A stretch of 64,000 nucleotides of DNA from CAVQJU01 sp963755195 (GTDB taxonomy: Bacteria > Acidobacteriota > Vicinamibacteria > Vicinamibacterales > CAVVIG01): positions 744,001 through 808,000 of the forward strand of contig CAVWIZ010000004.1 in assembly GCA_963755195.1 (NCBI GenBank), written 5' to 3'. A model generated the notes under the pieces. That model searched no databases. It saw only the letters and a list, made by a program, of their open reading frames with translations, and was not told where the DNA came from. The position numbers and the translations under genes are program-made. Position 1 is the first letter of the stretch; each line of letters starts with the position of its first letter. This document shows positions 1 to 8,613 of the stretch, in pieces.

Positions 1-96
1 CGCCACGACGACGACCGCCCCGCGCAAGGCCAGGCGCTGGCGCCAGCGGCTTCGCACCGACCGGATGACCTCGAGGAGTTCGGCGCGACGGTCCAT
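1..96 (-). CDS. N-terminus of a gene in the BatA/MoxR operon (partial)
   Basis: An ATG at 96-94 on the minus strand opens a frame that reaches the window edge, giving 32 residues. It begins MDRRAELLEVIRSVRSRW and ends in a Val/Ala-rich run that looks like the start of a membrane helix. It lies downstream of the BatA-like gene on the same strand. A membrane protein of the DUF4175 type is common in this position of similar operons, but too little is visible to assign a family. The start is chosen because it is the only ATG after the repeat-filled gap. Confidence 0.5.
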   Translation of the reverse strand, partial: MDRRAELLEVIRSVRSRWRQRLALRGAVVVVA

Positions 97-113
97 GGGG
101 CTGCCTCCAAAAA

Positions 114-202
114 GGGGACTAGGGGCTAGGGGCTAGGGGCTGGGGACTAGGGGCGCCCTTGATCCCAGCCCTAGTCGCTAGCCCCTGACCCCTAGCCCCT
201 AC
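114..202. repeat. CTAGGGG-type inverted repeat array
   Basis: Tandem degenerate copies of CTAGGGG(C) at 114-155 are followed by complementary CTAGCCCC copies at 163-202, so the whole gap can fold into an imperfect hairpin. A second array of the same unit lies at 31975-32055. No ORF crosses it. Confidence 0.8.
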
Positions 203-214
203 TTAATGCAAAGC

Positions 215-2269
215 TTACAGGAATCTCTCGCCCTGCGACAGCCGATTCGACACGACGGTTTCGACCGCCATGAGCAGCAGGCCGGCCAGCAAGAGGTACC
301 ACCACAGGGCCTGTCGCTTCTCTGATTCTTTGACGTCGAACTCGGTCGTTTCGGCCTGAGTGCCGGCGACAACCGCGGTGGGCGTGGCGTGACCCGTGAC
401 GGCGGCGACCAGTTCGCTCGGGTCGAGCGGCGTCAGGTCGGACTCGGCGGGATCGATATTGACGGCAATGGCCTGGGTCGATGACGTTTCAGTTCCCGCG
501 CCCCCGGCTGGCCGAACCTCATAGACGCCCTGTTCGTCGAGCTCGAGCGGCCCGGCGGATGTGACGCGCTTGCCGGACGGCGTCACCACGAGCCAGTTGC
601 GGCGCGCCTGGGTCAGCACCGACACGTCGACGACTTGTCCCACCGTCAGCCACGACCTGGGCGATTCGAACTGCGCGAGATACTTCACGAGCTGGTGGAC
701 GAGCGGCAGATAGATGGGTTGACGTGGGAGATCGCTGTACGAGTCGTCGACCGCCGACGTCCATGCGATGACGCGGCCCAAGCCCACTTTTCGCTCCGCC
801 GCGGCCACGGCGCCGTCGTCGAACCGCGCGAGAACGCGATCGGAGGGGCCGGTGGTGAGGGCCCGGTATCGGTAGATCTTGGCGACGGAGAAGTTGCCGC
901 TGCCGGGAGCCTTGAAAATCTCGAAGATGGCATGACCGTAGTCGAGGAAGCCGAGCGTCGCGCCGCGGCCAGAGGTCCGATCGACGGTCTGGCCCAGGGT
1001 GCCGGGCAGCAGCTGGGCCTCGCTTTGCGGCCAGCTGGTGTGGTCGCCGGTGACGACGAGCAGGCCGCCGCCGCCCTCGACGTACTTCTTCAGCACGCCG
1101 TTGGCGCCCGCCGACGGGAAGCTCACGTCGTTGAGGATGACCACCGACCGCTTGTCGAAGTGCGCCGGCGTCACGCGCGTCACAGGCACGACGTCGGTCT
1201 TGAACACGGGCGCCGTGCCGATGGCCAGCGCCTGCGAGAGATACAGGGCCGAATCGCGGGCGTCCGCGTTGGTGACGACGAGCAGCGACACCGGCGCGCT
1301 TGGCGAGATCGTGAAGTGAAAGACGTTGTCAGCCGGCAGCGGGTCGGTGCCCGCACGCACCGTGCCCTTCACCGTGGGCTTGTCCACGGTGAACTGCGTA
1401 AAGGCGACTGACGTGGTGGCGTTGGCGCCGATCTTCGCGTGCTGCGTCTGAATCTGGTGGCCTTCGATTTCGAGCGTCACCGGGACGTCGGCCAGCGGTG
1501 CATTACCTTTGTTCGCGATGCCGGCCGACACGGTCACGCGCTCCTGCCCCGAGAATGACGCGCGCGCAAACGTCACCGACGGAATCGCCACGTTGTTGGC
1601 GTCGGGTGAGGCCACTGACACCGGCGTCACGGTGTAGCCCTCGGGGAAGTGGACGTCTTCGGACCCCGTCCAGCCGGCGCGCTGGAAATCGCTGATGAGC
1701 ACGGTTTCGCGGCGGGTGGCCTGCGACCGGCTGAGGATGCTTTCGGCCAGCTTCAGGGCCGGACCGTAGCGCGTCGCGTCCGCATCGACCTTGGCGGCGT
1801 CGATGGCGGCGTCGAGCCGTCCGCGATCGGAGGTGGCGCGCATGCTCTCTTCGGCGTTGCGGCTGAACAGCACCAGCGTGGCGCGGTCGTTCGCGCCGAG
1901 CGCGCCGACGGCCCGCCGCGCGGCCTCGCGCGCGCGCTGCCAGTGATCGCCGTACCCCATGCTCGCCGAGTGGTCCAGCAGGACGACGAGCTCGCGGCTC
2001 CCGCCGGCGGCGGCCGCCGCGACCGTTTCGTTGCGGAAGAACGGCCGCGCGAACGCGGCCACGATCATCAGCAGGGCCGCGCAGCGCATGACGAGGAGCG
2101 CCCAATGGCGGATGCGGCGGCGGCGAACCGACTGATACGGAATGCGCTGGACGAACATGAGCGACGGGAACTGGATCACGCGTTTTCGTTCGCGCTGAAT
2201 CAGGTGCACGAATATCGGGATGGCGATGGCGGCGCCGGCGAGCAGGAACAGGGGGGTCAGGAAAGACAT
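215..2269 (-). CDS. BatA-type membrane protein with von Willebrand A domain
   Basis: This 684-residue protein starts with the double-transmembrane BatA N-terminal module (helices about 5-23 and 56-75, with a basic RRRRIRHW loop between them). A VWA domain follows, whose metal-site motif DHSASM begins at residue 99. A long middle region resembles the immunoglobulin and glutamine-amidotransferase-like parts of these proteins, and a final helix near 650-672 leaves a short tail. Members of the family sit beside MoxR ATPases and DUF58 proteins and are linked to oxidative or envelope stress; the exact substrate is unknown. It is the fifth gene of a minus-strand run that begins at 8568. The frame is intact. 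Confidence 0.85.
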   Translation of the reverse strand: MSFLTPLFLLAGAAIAIPIFVHLIQRERKRVIQFPSLMFVQRIPYQSVRRRRIRHWALLVMRCAALLMIVAAFARPFFRNETVAAAAAGGSRELVVLLDHSASMGYGDHWQRAREAARRAVGALGANDRATLVLFSRNAEESMRATSDRGRLDAAIDAAKVDADATRYGPALKLAESILSRSQATRRETVLISDFQRAGWTGSEDVHFPEGYTVTPVSVASPDANNVAIPSVTFARASFSGQERVTVSAGIANKGNAPLADVPVTLEIEGHQIQTQHAKIGANATTSVAFTQFTVDKPTVKGTVRAGTDPLPADNVFHFTISPSAPVSLLVVTNADARDSALYLSQALAIGTAPVFKTDVVPVTRVTPAHFDKRSVVILNDVSFPSAGANGVLKKYVEGGGGLLVVTGDHTSWPQSEAQLLPGTLGQTVDRTSGRGATLGFLDYGHAIFEIFKAPGSGNFSVAKIYRYRALTTGPSDRVLARFDDGAVAAAERKVGLGRVIAWTSAVDDSYSDLPRQPIYLPLVHQLVKYLAQFESPRSWLTVGQVVDVSVLTQARRNWLVVTPSGKRVTSAGPLELDEQGVYEVRPAGGAGTETSSTQAIAVNIDPAESDLTPLDPSELVAAVTGHATPTAVVAGTQAETTEFDVKESEKRQALWWYLLLAGLLLMAVETVVSNRLSQGERFL

Positions 2270-2270
2270 C

Positions 2271-2312
2271 GTTCAGGGTTCACGGTTCAAGGTTCAGGGT
2301 TCACGGTTCATC
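2271..2312. repeat. GGTTCA-type short repeat array
   Basis: The short gap between the BatA and DUF58 genes is made of degenerate 7-bp units (TTCAGGG, TTCACGG, TTCAAGG). It overlaps the last codons of the DUF58 gene. Confidence 0.65.
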
Positions 2313-3231
2313 GGACGCGCATCAGGCGTTCGCGGGACGACAAATAGCTGAAGAGCGATCGGTCGAGGGGCTCGGCCGTGTTGACGAGCGTGTAGTCGAT
2401 GCGATGCTCGGAAAACCTCGTCGTCAGCGCGTTGATGTGCTCGCGAATCAGCTGGCGGTATTCCTTCGCGAACGATTCGGGCACCACCGGAATCTGCTCG
2501 CCGCTCTCGAGGTCTTCGAAGCTCGACGCGTCCTTGTAGCCGAAGTCGAGCTCGGCCGGATCGAGGACGTGAAACACGATCAGCTCGCTGCCCTGGAACC
2601 TGAGTGGCTTGACGGCCTCGAGGATGGCGTCGGGGTCCTCGTAGAAATCAGAGATGAGCACGAGGATGCTCCGGCGTTTGAAGTGTTCGGCCATGTCTTT
2701 GAGCGGCTTCGTCAGGTCGCCCCGCCGTTCGGCCTTCGCGCGATCCAGGGTGTGCAGCAGCACGTTGAAGTGCTTGGCGGACGAAGGCACGTAGTCGACG
2801 ATGTCGTTGTCGAACGTGATGATGCCGACGCGGTCGCGCTGCCGGTGCGCGAGGTACGCGAGGCAGGCGCCGAGGTAGCTGCTGTACTCGAGTTTGGTCA
2901 CACCGTTGCTCGCGAAGCTCATCGACTTCGAGATGTCGATGAGCAGCGAGAAGTTGGTGTTCGTGTCGGCCTCGTACTGTTTGACGTAGAAGCGATCGGT
3001 TCGCGCATACAGCCGCCAGTCGACCCGGCGGATGTCGTCGCCGGCCACGTAGCCGCGGTGCTCGGCAAAGTCGATCGACGCGCCGAAGAACGGCGCCCGG
3101 TGCAGGCCGTTGATGAAGCCGTCGACCACCGTGCGTGCCAGCAGTTCGAGGTTGCCGATCCGGGCCAGGATCTTCGGATCGACAAACTGCGCCCCCGGCA
3201 TCGGATTGGCGTTGGGCGAGTGTTGCTGCAT
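2308..3231 (-). CDS. DUF58 domain protein (MoxR partner)
   Basis: A 307-residue cytoplasmic protein with no membrane helix. The DUF58 signature HRGYVAGDDIRRVDWR lies at 58-73, and a VWA-like fold follows with the metal-binding pattern DISKS starting at residue 99. DUF58 proteins are encoded next to MoxR AAA+ ATPases and are thought to act with them in maturing or assembling partner proteins. Here it lies between the MoxR gene (upstream at 3339) and the BatA gene, all on the minus strand, which supports one transcription unit. The start MQQHSPNANP follows directly on a repeat-filled gap. The frame is intact and family assignment is secure; the biological target is not known. Confidence 0.9.
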   Translation of the reverse strand: MQQHSPNANPMPGAQFVDPKILARIGNLELLARTVVDGFINGLHRAPFFGASIDFAEHRGYVAGDDIRRVDWRLYARTDRFYVKQYEADTNTNFSLLIDISKSMSFASNGVTKLEYSSYLGACLAYLAHRQRDRVGIITFDNDIVDYVPSSAKHFNVLLHTLDRAKAERRGDLTKPLKDMAEHFKRRSILVLISDFYEDPDAILEAVKPLRFQGSELIVFHVLDPAELDFGYKDASSFEDLESGEQIPVVPESFAKEYRQLIREHINALTTRFSEHRIDYTLVNTAEPLDRSLFSYLSSRERLMRVR

Positions 3232-3237
3232 AAGGTG

Positions 3238-3340
3238 AATCGTGAATTTGGTAATTGGGTAATTGGGTAATCTGGTAATTGATTGCCCGATTGCTCCGGT
3301 GCCCGATTACTCGATTACCCGATTATTCGATTACCCAATC
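3238..3340. repeat. GGTAATT/ATTACCC inverted repeat array
   Basis: Copies of (G)GTAATTGG run across 3250-3282, and the complementary form CGATTACC(C) runs across 3305-3340, separated by a short spacer. The array fills the moxR-DUF58 gap and is AT-rich against its surroundings. The same unit recurs at 4403-4472. Confidence 0.8.
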
Positions 3341-4373
3341 ACATTCCTGATTTCGGGACCGGCACCATCGAGAGGAGCTCGTCGATGATGGAGTCGGTGG
3401 TGATGCTTTCTGATTCGGCGCGGAAGTTCGTGAGCACGCGGTGCCGCAGCACCGGGTGGGCCATGGCGCGGATGTCGTCGTAGCTGACGTGATAGCGGCC
3501 GTTCGTGATCGCGCGGGCCTTGGCGCCGAGCACGAGGTACTGCGCGGCGCGCACGCTGGCGCCAAACGCCACGTATTTCTTCACCGTGTCTGGGGCGTTC
3601 TTCGCCTTCGGCCGGCTCGTCCGGACCAGATGCAGCGCGTAGCGCATCACCGGCTCGGCCACCGGCACCCGGCGCACCAGCCGCTGGAAGGCGATGAGGT
3701 CGGGCCCGGTGACGGGCCGGTTGAATTTCGGCTCCTGAATGGACGTCGTCGTCCGCACGACGTCGAATTCTTCGTCTTCAGGCGGGTGCTCGATCACGAT
3801 GTGGAACATGAAGCGATCGAGCTGCGCCTCCGGCAGGGGATAGGTGCCTTCGAGCTCGATGGGGTTCTGGGTGGCAAACACGAAGAACGGCTCGTCGAGC
3901 GTGTAGGTGCGGCCCTGAATCGTGACGCGGTGTTCCTGCATCGCCTCGAGCAGCGCCGACTGCGTTTTCGGCGGCGTGCGGTTGATTTCGTCGGCCAGCA
4001 CGATGTTCGCGAAGATCGGACCGGGCGCGAACACCATCTGGCGCCGGCCGGTCGTGGCGTCTTCCTGGATGATGTCGGTGCCCGTGATGTCGGACGGCAT
4101 CAGATCCGGCGTGAACTGGATGCGGTTGAACTTGAGCTCCAGCACCTGCGCCAGCGTGGCGATGAGGAGCGTCTTGGCCAGGCCCGGGACGCCGACGATC
4201 AGACTGTTGCCGCCGACAAACAGCGTCTGCAGCACCAACTCGATGACGTCGGCCTGTCCGACGATCCGTTTCTGCAACTCGGCGATGATGAGCTTGCGTC
4301 CCGCATTCATGCGGTCAGCAAGCGCCACATCGTCCACCGACTCAAGCCCGGAGACACTCTGCTGGAGATCCAC
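3339..4373 (-). CDS. MoxR family AAA+ ATPase
   Basis: A 344-residue AAA+ ATPase. Walker A GVPGLAKT is at 61-68, Walker B with sensor context NIVLADEINRTPP is near 123-134, and the FATQNPIELEGTYPLPEAQ stretch typical of MoxR follows. MoxR proteins are ATP-driven chaperones working with DUF58 and VWA partners, which are encoded immediately downstream here. The frame is complete. Repeat arrays flank both ends, so the gene is embedded in the operon without conventional spacers. A start at 4373 gives the usual family length. Confidence 0.93.
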   Translation of the reverse strand: MDLQQSVSGLESVDDVALADRMNAGRKLIIAELQKRIVGQADVIELVLQTLFVGGNSLIVGVPGLAKTLLIATLAQVLELKFNRIQFTPDLMPSDITGTDIIQEDATTGRRQMVFAPGPIFANIVLADEINRTPPKTQSALLEAMQEHRVTIQGRTYTLDEPFFVFATQNPIELEGTYPLPEAQLDRFMFHIVIEHPPEDEEFDVVRTTTSIQEPKFNRPVTGPDLIAFQRLVRRVPVAEPVMRYALHLVRTSRPKAKNAPDTVKKYVAFGASVRAAQYLVLGAKARAITNGRYHVSYDDIRAMAHPVLRHRVLTNFRAESESITTDSIIDELLSMVPVPKSGM

Positions 4374-4402
4374 TGGCCCCCCCCTCCCGCGATGCTAGAA
4401 CT

Positions 4403-4472
4403 GCCTAATGACTCAATGACCCGATTACCCAATTACCCAATTACCCAATTACCAAATTACCAAATTACCCGA
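4403..4472. repeat. AATTACCC tandem array
   Basis: Roughly eight degenerate copies of an 8-bp unit (ATTACCCA, ATTACCAA, ATTACCCG) fill the gap between the DUF4159 gene and moxR. It is the same unit as at 3238-3340. Confidence 0.8.
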
Positions 4473-4475
4473 TTC

Positions 4476-5291
4476 CTAGTGTGTCATCCCGTACATGATG
4501 TAGTTCACGCCGAGCTTGTACGCCTGGTTCGATTCGTCGATCGGCCGGAAGCCGGTGGCCGAAAACTCCCAGAAGTCCGCGATGTCGGTGTTGTGATTCG
4601 CGATGACCATCAGCCGCTTGGTCGGGTCGTTGTCTTCGAACAGACCGAGGATGTCGACTCTCCCTTGATCGTAGGACTGCGGGATGATGTCGAACGACTC
4701 GATCTTGAAGAACGAGTCGAAGATGGCCATCTTCGGATCCATCACGACGAACCGGCCCTCCGGCAGCACGCGGCGCATATTGGTTTCGAAGTTGGCCCAT
4801 CCGCCGCCTCCGCGGTAGTCGCTCCGGAAATCGTCGAAGATGACGAAGCCGCCTTTCTTCAGGTACGCGCGCAGGCCCGCCGCCTCCTTGTCGTTCATCT
4901 CCCAATAGCCCGCTTCGGTCATGTAGGCGACCGGGTATTTGAACAGATTCGGATCGTCCAGGGCGAGGACGCTCGTCTCTTCGACGTGAGCGTTCAGGTA
5001 GCTGACCTCGTTCATGATCTTCATGAGGTTCACTTCGGCCCTGGCGCCGCCCCGCCGTAAATCCGGCACATAGCCGTGCGCCCATGCGGGAAGCCCGCGA
5101 TAGTAGGTGCCGCCCGGCCCCGAGGTATAGCGGATTCGCGCGAACGTGAACTTGCCGTCGTACGGGATGTTGCGCGTGGGCGGTTCGTAGCCGGTGTTAT
5201 CCGAAAAGAACCGCTGCGCGAATGCCGTACCGGCCGCCAGGCAGACTGACAGAAGAGTCGCCGCGCAGAATGTGAACATGCGGCGGATCAT
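4476..5291 (-). CDS. DUF4159 domain protein, exported
   Basis: A 271-residue protein with a Sec signal peptide (1-25, ending AFAQ). The DUF4159 domain, a glutamine-amidotransferase-like fold without a catalytic triad, follows and contains FVIFDDFR and the C-terminal YIMYGMTH. DUF4159 proteins occur with MoxR/BatA sets in several phyla; their role is unknown. The start codon overlaps the stop codon of the upstream caspase-like gene (ATGA-type, 5288-5291), which indicates translational coupling. Family assignment is good; no molecular function can be given. Confidence 0.85.
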   Translation of the reverse strand: MIRRMFTFCAATLLSVCLAAGTAFAQRFFSDNTGYEPPTRNIPYDGKFTFARIRYTSGPGGTYYRGLPAWAHGYVPDLRRGGARAEVNLMKIMNEVSYLNAHVEETSVLALDDPNLFKYPVAYMTEAGYWEMNDKEAAGLRAYLKKGGFVIFDDFRSDYRGGGGWANFETNMRRVLPEGRFVVMDPKMAIFDSFFKIESFDIIPQSYDQGRVDILGLFEDNDPTKRLMVIANHNTDIADFWEFSATGFRPIDESNQAYKLGVNYIMYGMTH

Positions 5292-6274
5292 TTCTGGTTC
5301 CCGCGGTCGCGAATCGCGCGTGTCTTCACGGCGAGGTCGGTGAGCAGCTTTTCCATCTGCCGGTCGTACTCGGCCGGGTCCATCGACTCTTTGCGCAGCT
5401 TCAGCGCGGCCACCTGATCCTCCAGTGTCCGCTGCGCGTCGAGCAGCGCCCGAAGCTCCGGGTCCGTGACGCGGGCCGTGGCCGCGGCCCGGGCCCGCTC
5501 GGATTCCAGAAACAACGTCGCGGCGAATTTCCCCTCGCGGCCGTCGTCGAGCGTCGCGTGCTCCGTGAGAATCGTTCCCGCCTTCGTATACACGGCCGCG
5601 ACTTTGGCCTTCGCGTACTCGAACGCTTCAGCCACCGACACGCGGCCGTTCCGATCGGTGTCCGCCGTGCTGTCCTTGAATGCCTCGGCGAAAAACGGCG
5701 CAAACCGCGTTTCGTTGCGCTCGCCGCCGGTTTTGGTGGCCGTCACGATGGTGCGGCCGGGGCCGGCCAGCGCGGCGAGGAATCCGCCGCTCGAGCTGGC
5801 GGTGTTGACGAACACGATCCGCTGGGCCGGGAGCTTCCCGAGCAATCGCGCGTAGTCCTCAGCCGTCAGGTCGGGGCCCGGCAGGCTGAGCGCCGCCAGC
5901 CGGCCGTCAAAGCTCCCGTGCCCGATGAGGACGATGAACACTTCGTCTGCCGGCTGAGCGCGGGCGGCGATGGCGGCGAACGTCTTTTCCACGTTCTCGC
6001 GCGTCGATCGGTCACGAATCCGCGCGGTATCCCGTTCGGGCTTCTCTGCCAGATAGGTGATGGTGTCGTCGGTCAGGCCGCCGCGGGTTTTCGCCGCGTC
6101 GATGATCGTCGTGGCCCACTGATGAAACTGCGCCGCGTGTTCGTCGTCTCCACCGAGGCCGGCGATGACGAGCAGGTGGGTGTCTTGTGCGGACGCTGGC
6201 CGCGCCGATGCGAACACGGCCACGGCCAGCACAGCGACGAGTAGGGGCTGGAGGCTAGCGGCCAGGGGTTTCAT
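5288..6274 (-). CDS. Caspase-like (C13/C14-type) exported protein, catalytic Cys replaced
   Basis: A 328-residue protein with a signal peptide (ASARPASAQ cleavage region). A caspase/legumain-like domain has the His motif VLIGHGSFDG. The expected C-x-S-G-G nucleophile element reads SSSGG within VNTASSSGGF, so Cys is replaced by Ser and peptidase activity is doubtful. An EF-hand-like loop DTDRNGRVSVAE and a C-terminal coiled-coil-like helix (about 265-328) follow. I chose the ATG at 6274 because it overlaps the upstream stop codon and begins a clean signal peptide; a longer frame upstream has no such support. Similar proteins appear in BatA/MoxR operons. It may be a regulatory pseudopeptidase. 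Confidence 0.75.
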   Translation of the reverse strand: MKPLAASLQPLLVAVLAVAVFASARPASAQDTHLLVIAGLGGDDEHAAQFHQWATTIIDAAKTRGGLTDDTITYLAEKPERDTARIRDRSTRENVEKTFAAIAARAQPADEVFIVLIGHGSFDGRLAALSLPGPDLTAEDYARLLGKLPAQRIVFVNTASSSGGFLAALAGPGRTIVTATKTGGERNETRFAPFFAEAFKDSTADTDRNGRVSVAEAFEYAKAKVAAVYTKAGTILTEHATLDDGREGKFAATLFLESERARAAATARVTDPELRALLDAQRTLEDQVAALKLRKESMDPAEYDRQMEKLLTDLAVKTRAIRDRGNQK

Positions 6275-8568
6275 GCCAGCCCCCGCACGCGGCGGTAGGC
6301 CCACTCGGTGCCCATCAGCCCGAGCAGCAGGATCAGGAGGATGGGCATGTCCCACAGATCGCGCTCTTCAACCACCGTGACGCCGCGTCCCGTATAGCTG
6401 ACCGCTTCGGGCAGCGCCGCCGCGTCCGCGGGCGTGAAAAACCGCCCGCCCGTTTCTTCGGCGATGCGCTTCAGCAGCGATCCGCGCATGGCCGCGTCGA
6501 AATACTCCGCGTCGCCGGCCGACGCCCGCACGTGGACAGTCGCGTTGCCGAGCGTCTTCTGATCGCCGCTCGATCGCGCGGCGTTGACGTTGATCGCGTA
6601 GACGCCCGCCTCGTCGGGCACGAAGTTCGCGCGATAGTCGCCGTCGCGCGTGACGATCCACTGCATCGGCAGCTCGGTCTTCTTGCCGGAGGGAGAGGTG
6701 ACCGTGGCCACGACGTGGCTGTCGTTGACGTCGGTGAACGCCGTATCCGCCACCTGCGCCGAAATCTTCACCGCTTCGCCCGGCTCCACGCGGTCTTGCG
6801 ACGTCGTCACCTCGACCTGATCGGGCACGCCGTCGACGAGCCAGCGGACGAGCCGACGCCAGAACGTGGCGTGCGTCGTGTCCTCGACCGCCATCTTGGC
6901 GTCCATGCGCCACAGCCACGAATCCTGAATCGGCATCGCGAGCGCCTTGCCGCGGCCGTACCGCTGATACGCGAGCACCACTTGATCCTGCCGGCGGCTG
7001 TCGGACGCGGTGAGAAGCGTGGTGGCGCCCGGCTTCACCTCGTGAATCGGGTTGACCGCGCTCACTTCCGGCATGTCGTTCCACCGGTTCGTCGAGTTCA
7101 ACTCGGTGTCCGCGATCTGGGTGACCGGTGAGGACGCGCCCGCGCGCGTCGGCCGCACGGCGAGCGTGCTCAGGTAAGACGACGTCGGTCGGCCGCCGTC
7201 CGACTCGATGACGACGGGCAGGGCTTCGCCGACCGGCGTGCCGGCCCATCCGCCCTCGGCAAACGCCCGGCGGCCGCCGAGCATCAGCAGGCCGCCGCCT
7301 CGCTTGTTCACGAAGTCGGCAATCATGCGCAGCTGATCGGGCGTGAATGCGGCGGCTTCGACGCTCCCGAGAATCAGGCCGCGGTAGGCAAACAGCTCGT
7401 CGCGCGTTTTCGGAAAACCGCCCGCCAGTTCCTCCGGCGTCGCCACCTCGCGCCGATAGTATTTGTTCTCGGCCGTCCGAATCAGCATGACGACCTGGAG
7501 GTTCTTGTCGTTCTCGACCGCCTGGTGCACGAACTTCGCTTCGGCCCGCGGCTCGCCTTCGAAGTAGAGCACCTTCTCCTTGCGGTCGCGGACCTCGAGC
7601 AGCGCGTCACGCGTGTTGTTCTGCGTGACCTCTTCGCCCGCCTGCGCCGGCACGCGGAAGCGGAACAGCCGCGCGCCCGCTTCATTCGCCGTAAACCGGA
7701 CTTTCGTCGTGAGCGACTGGCCGTCCGGCGGAAGCGTCACCTGCTGGGTCGTCACGATTCGGCCCTGGTCTTCCACGTTCAGCGGCACGGTCTGGCCGCC
7801 GTAGCCGGTCTGAGACACGACGACGTCCACGACGAGCGACGTGCCTTTCAGGACCGCCCGCGGCGTTTCGACCCGCGTGATCTGGATGTCGCGGGTGAAG
7901 CGCTCCTGGCCGACGCCGACCGTAAACACGGGAATGGACCGGGCCTTCAGGCTGGCCAGCGATTCGTCGAGCGAGGCGTCCGACGTGTCCGCGCCGTCGG
8001 TGACCATCACGAGCCCGGCGAGCGGCAGTCCGGAAAGCTCGTCGCGCGCCCGCTCGAGCGCGTCGCCGAGCTTCGTTGAGGTGCCGTCGTACTTGAGCTC
8101 GGCTGCCGATCCGAGGCGGCCGGCCGAGGTGGAGAATCTGAAGAACCGGAGGACGAACCGCTGCTGCAGCGCCTTCAGCAGCGGGCTGTCGGCGCCGCCC
8201 AGCTCGCGTTGCACGAACTGGCTGCGGGGCTGGCCGTCGCGGTCCGCAATCATCATGCTGCGGGAGTCGTCGATGAGGACGCCCAGGAAGTTCTGTTGCG
8301 GGACGGCGGCCTTGAGGATCAGGGTCGGCCGGATCAGACAGAACAACAGCACGGCCACCAGCGTCAGCCGCAGCGCGATCAGGACGGCCTTGTCGCGAGA
8401 CGGACCTTCGCTTGCGATCGACCGGTACGTGACCAGCACGCCAGCCGCGACCGCTGCCGCCACCAGCAAGGCGACGACGACCGGGCGGGAGGTGCCCAGC
8501 ACGAAGTCTCCTTGTTGAAAGACCAGGAGCGGATATTTGAAGAGGAACCGGAAAGCCGCGTCCAGCAT
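6271..8568 (-). CDS. VWA / glutamine-amidotransferase-like membrane protein
   Basis: A 765-residue protein and the first gene of the operon. Two N-terminal helices (about 28-47 and 62-80) are followed by a VWA domain with metal motif DDSRS at 100-104. Beta-sandwich segments and a class-I glutamine-amidotransferase-like domain (GLLMLGGRRAFAEGGW, no catalytic Cys) come next, and a final helix (about 738-756) leaves a short tail. This architecture is the large BatA/BatB-like partner in MoxR operons. Its stop overlaps the start of the caspase-like gene. The promoter must lie in the 45-bp divergent gap shared with rdgB. The frame is intact. Confidence 0.85.
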   Translation of the reverse strand: MLDAAFRFLFKYPLLVFQQGDFVLGTSRPVVVALLVAAAVAAGVLVTYRSIASEGPSRDKAVLIALRLTLVAVLLFCLIRPTLILKAAVPQQNFLGVLIDDSRSMMIADRDGQPRSQFVQRELGGADSPLLKALQQRFVLRFFRFSTSAGRLGSAAELKYDGTSTKLGDALERARDELSGLPLAGLVMVTDGADTSDASLDESLASLKARSIPVFTVGVGQERFTRDIQITRVETPRAVLKGTSLVVDVVVSQTGYGGQTVPLNVEDQGRIVTTQQVTLPPDGQSLTTKVRFTANEAGARLFRFRVPAQAGEEVTQNNTRDALLEVRDRKEKVLYFEGEPRAEAKFVHQAVENDKNLQVVMLIRTAENKYYRREVATPEELAGGFPKTRDELFAYRGLILGSVEAAAFTPDQLRMIADFVNKRGGGLLMLGGRRAFAEGGWAGTPVGEALPVVIESDGGRPTSSYLSTLAVRPTRAGASSPVTQIADTELNSTNRWNDMPEVSAVNPIHEVKPGATTLLTASDSRRQDQVVLAYQRYGRGKALAMPIQDSWLWRMDAKMAVEDTTHATFWRRLVRWLVDGVPDQVEVTTSQDRVEPGEAVKISAQVADTAFTDVNDSHVVATVTSPSGKKTELPMQWIVTRDGDYRANFVPDEAGVYAINVNAARSSGDQKTLGNATVHVRASAGDAEYFDAAMRGSLLKRIAEETGGRFFTPADAAALPEAVSYTGRGVTVVEERDLWDMPILLILLLGLMGTEWAYRRVRGLA

Positions 8569-8613
8569 CCAGGCGCCATTCTACGTCGCCTTCTCATATT
8601 ATTTGTAGGGGAC
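8569..8613. promoter_or_regulatory. Divergent promoter gap between the MoxR/Bat operon and rdgB
   Basis: Only 45 bp separate the two divergent start codons. An AT-rich CATATTATTTG at about 8595-8605 could provide a -10 element, and AGGGG immediately precedes the rdgB ATG as a ribosome-binding site. Promoter assignment is by inspection only. Confidence 0.4.

Noticed and set aside
635..1411. Long open frames opposite the BatA gene and opposite most other genes
   Set aside because: They are antisense shadows in GC-rich DNA: Arg/Ala/Asp/Val-rich, no domains, and covered by well-defined genes on the other strand.
5288..6355. Longer start of the caspase-like gene
   Set aside because: The 27-residue extension lies inside the upstream gene and lacks signal-peptide character; the ATG at 6274 overlaps the upstream stop and opens a signal peptide.
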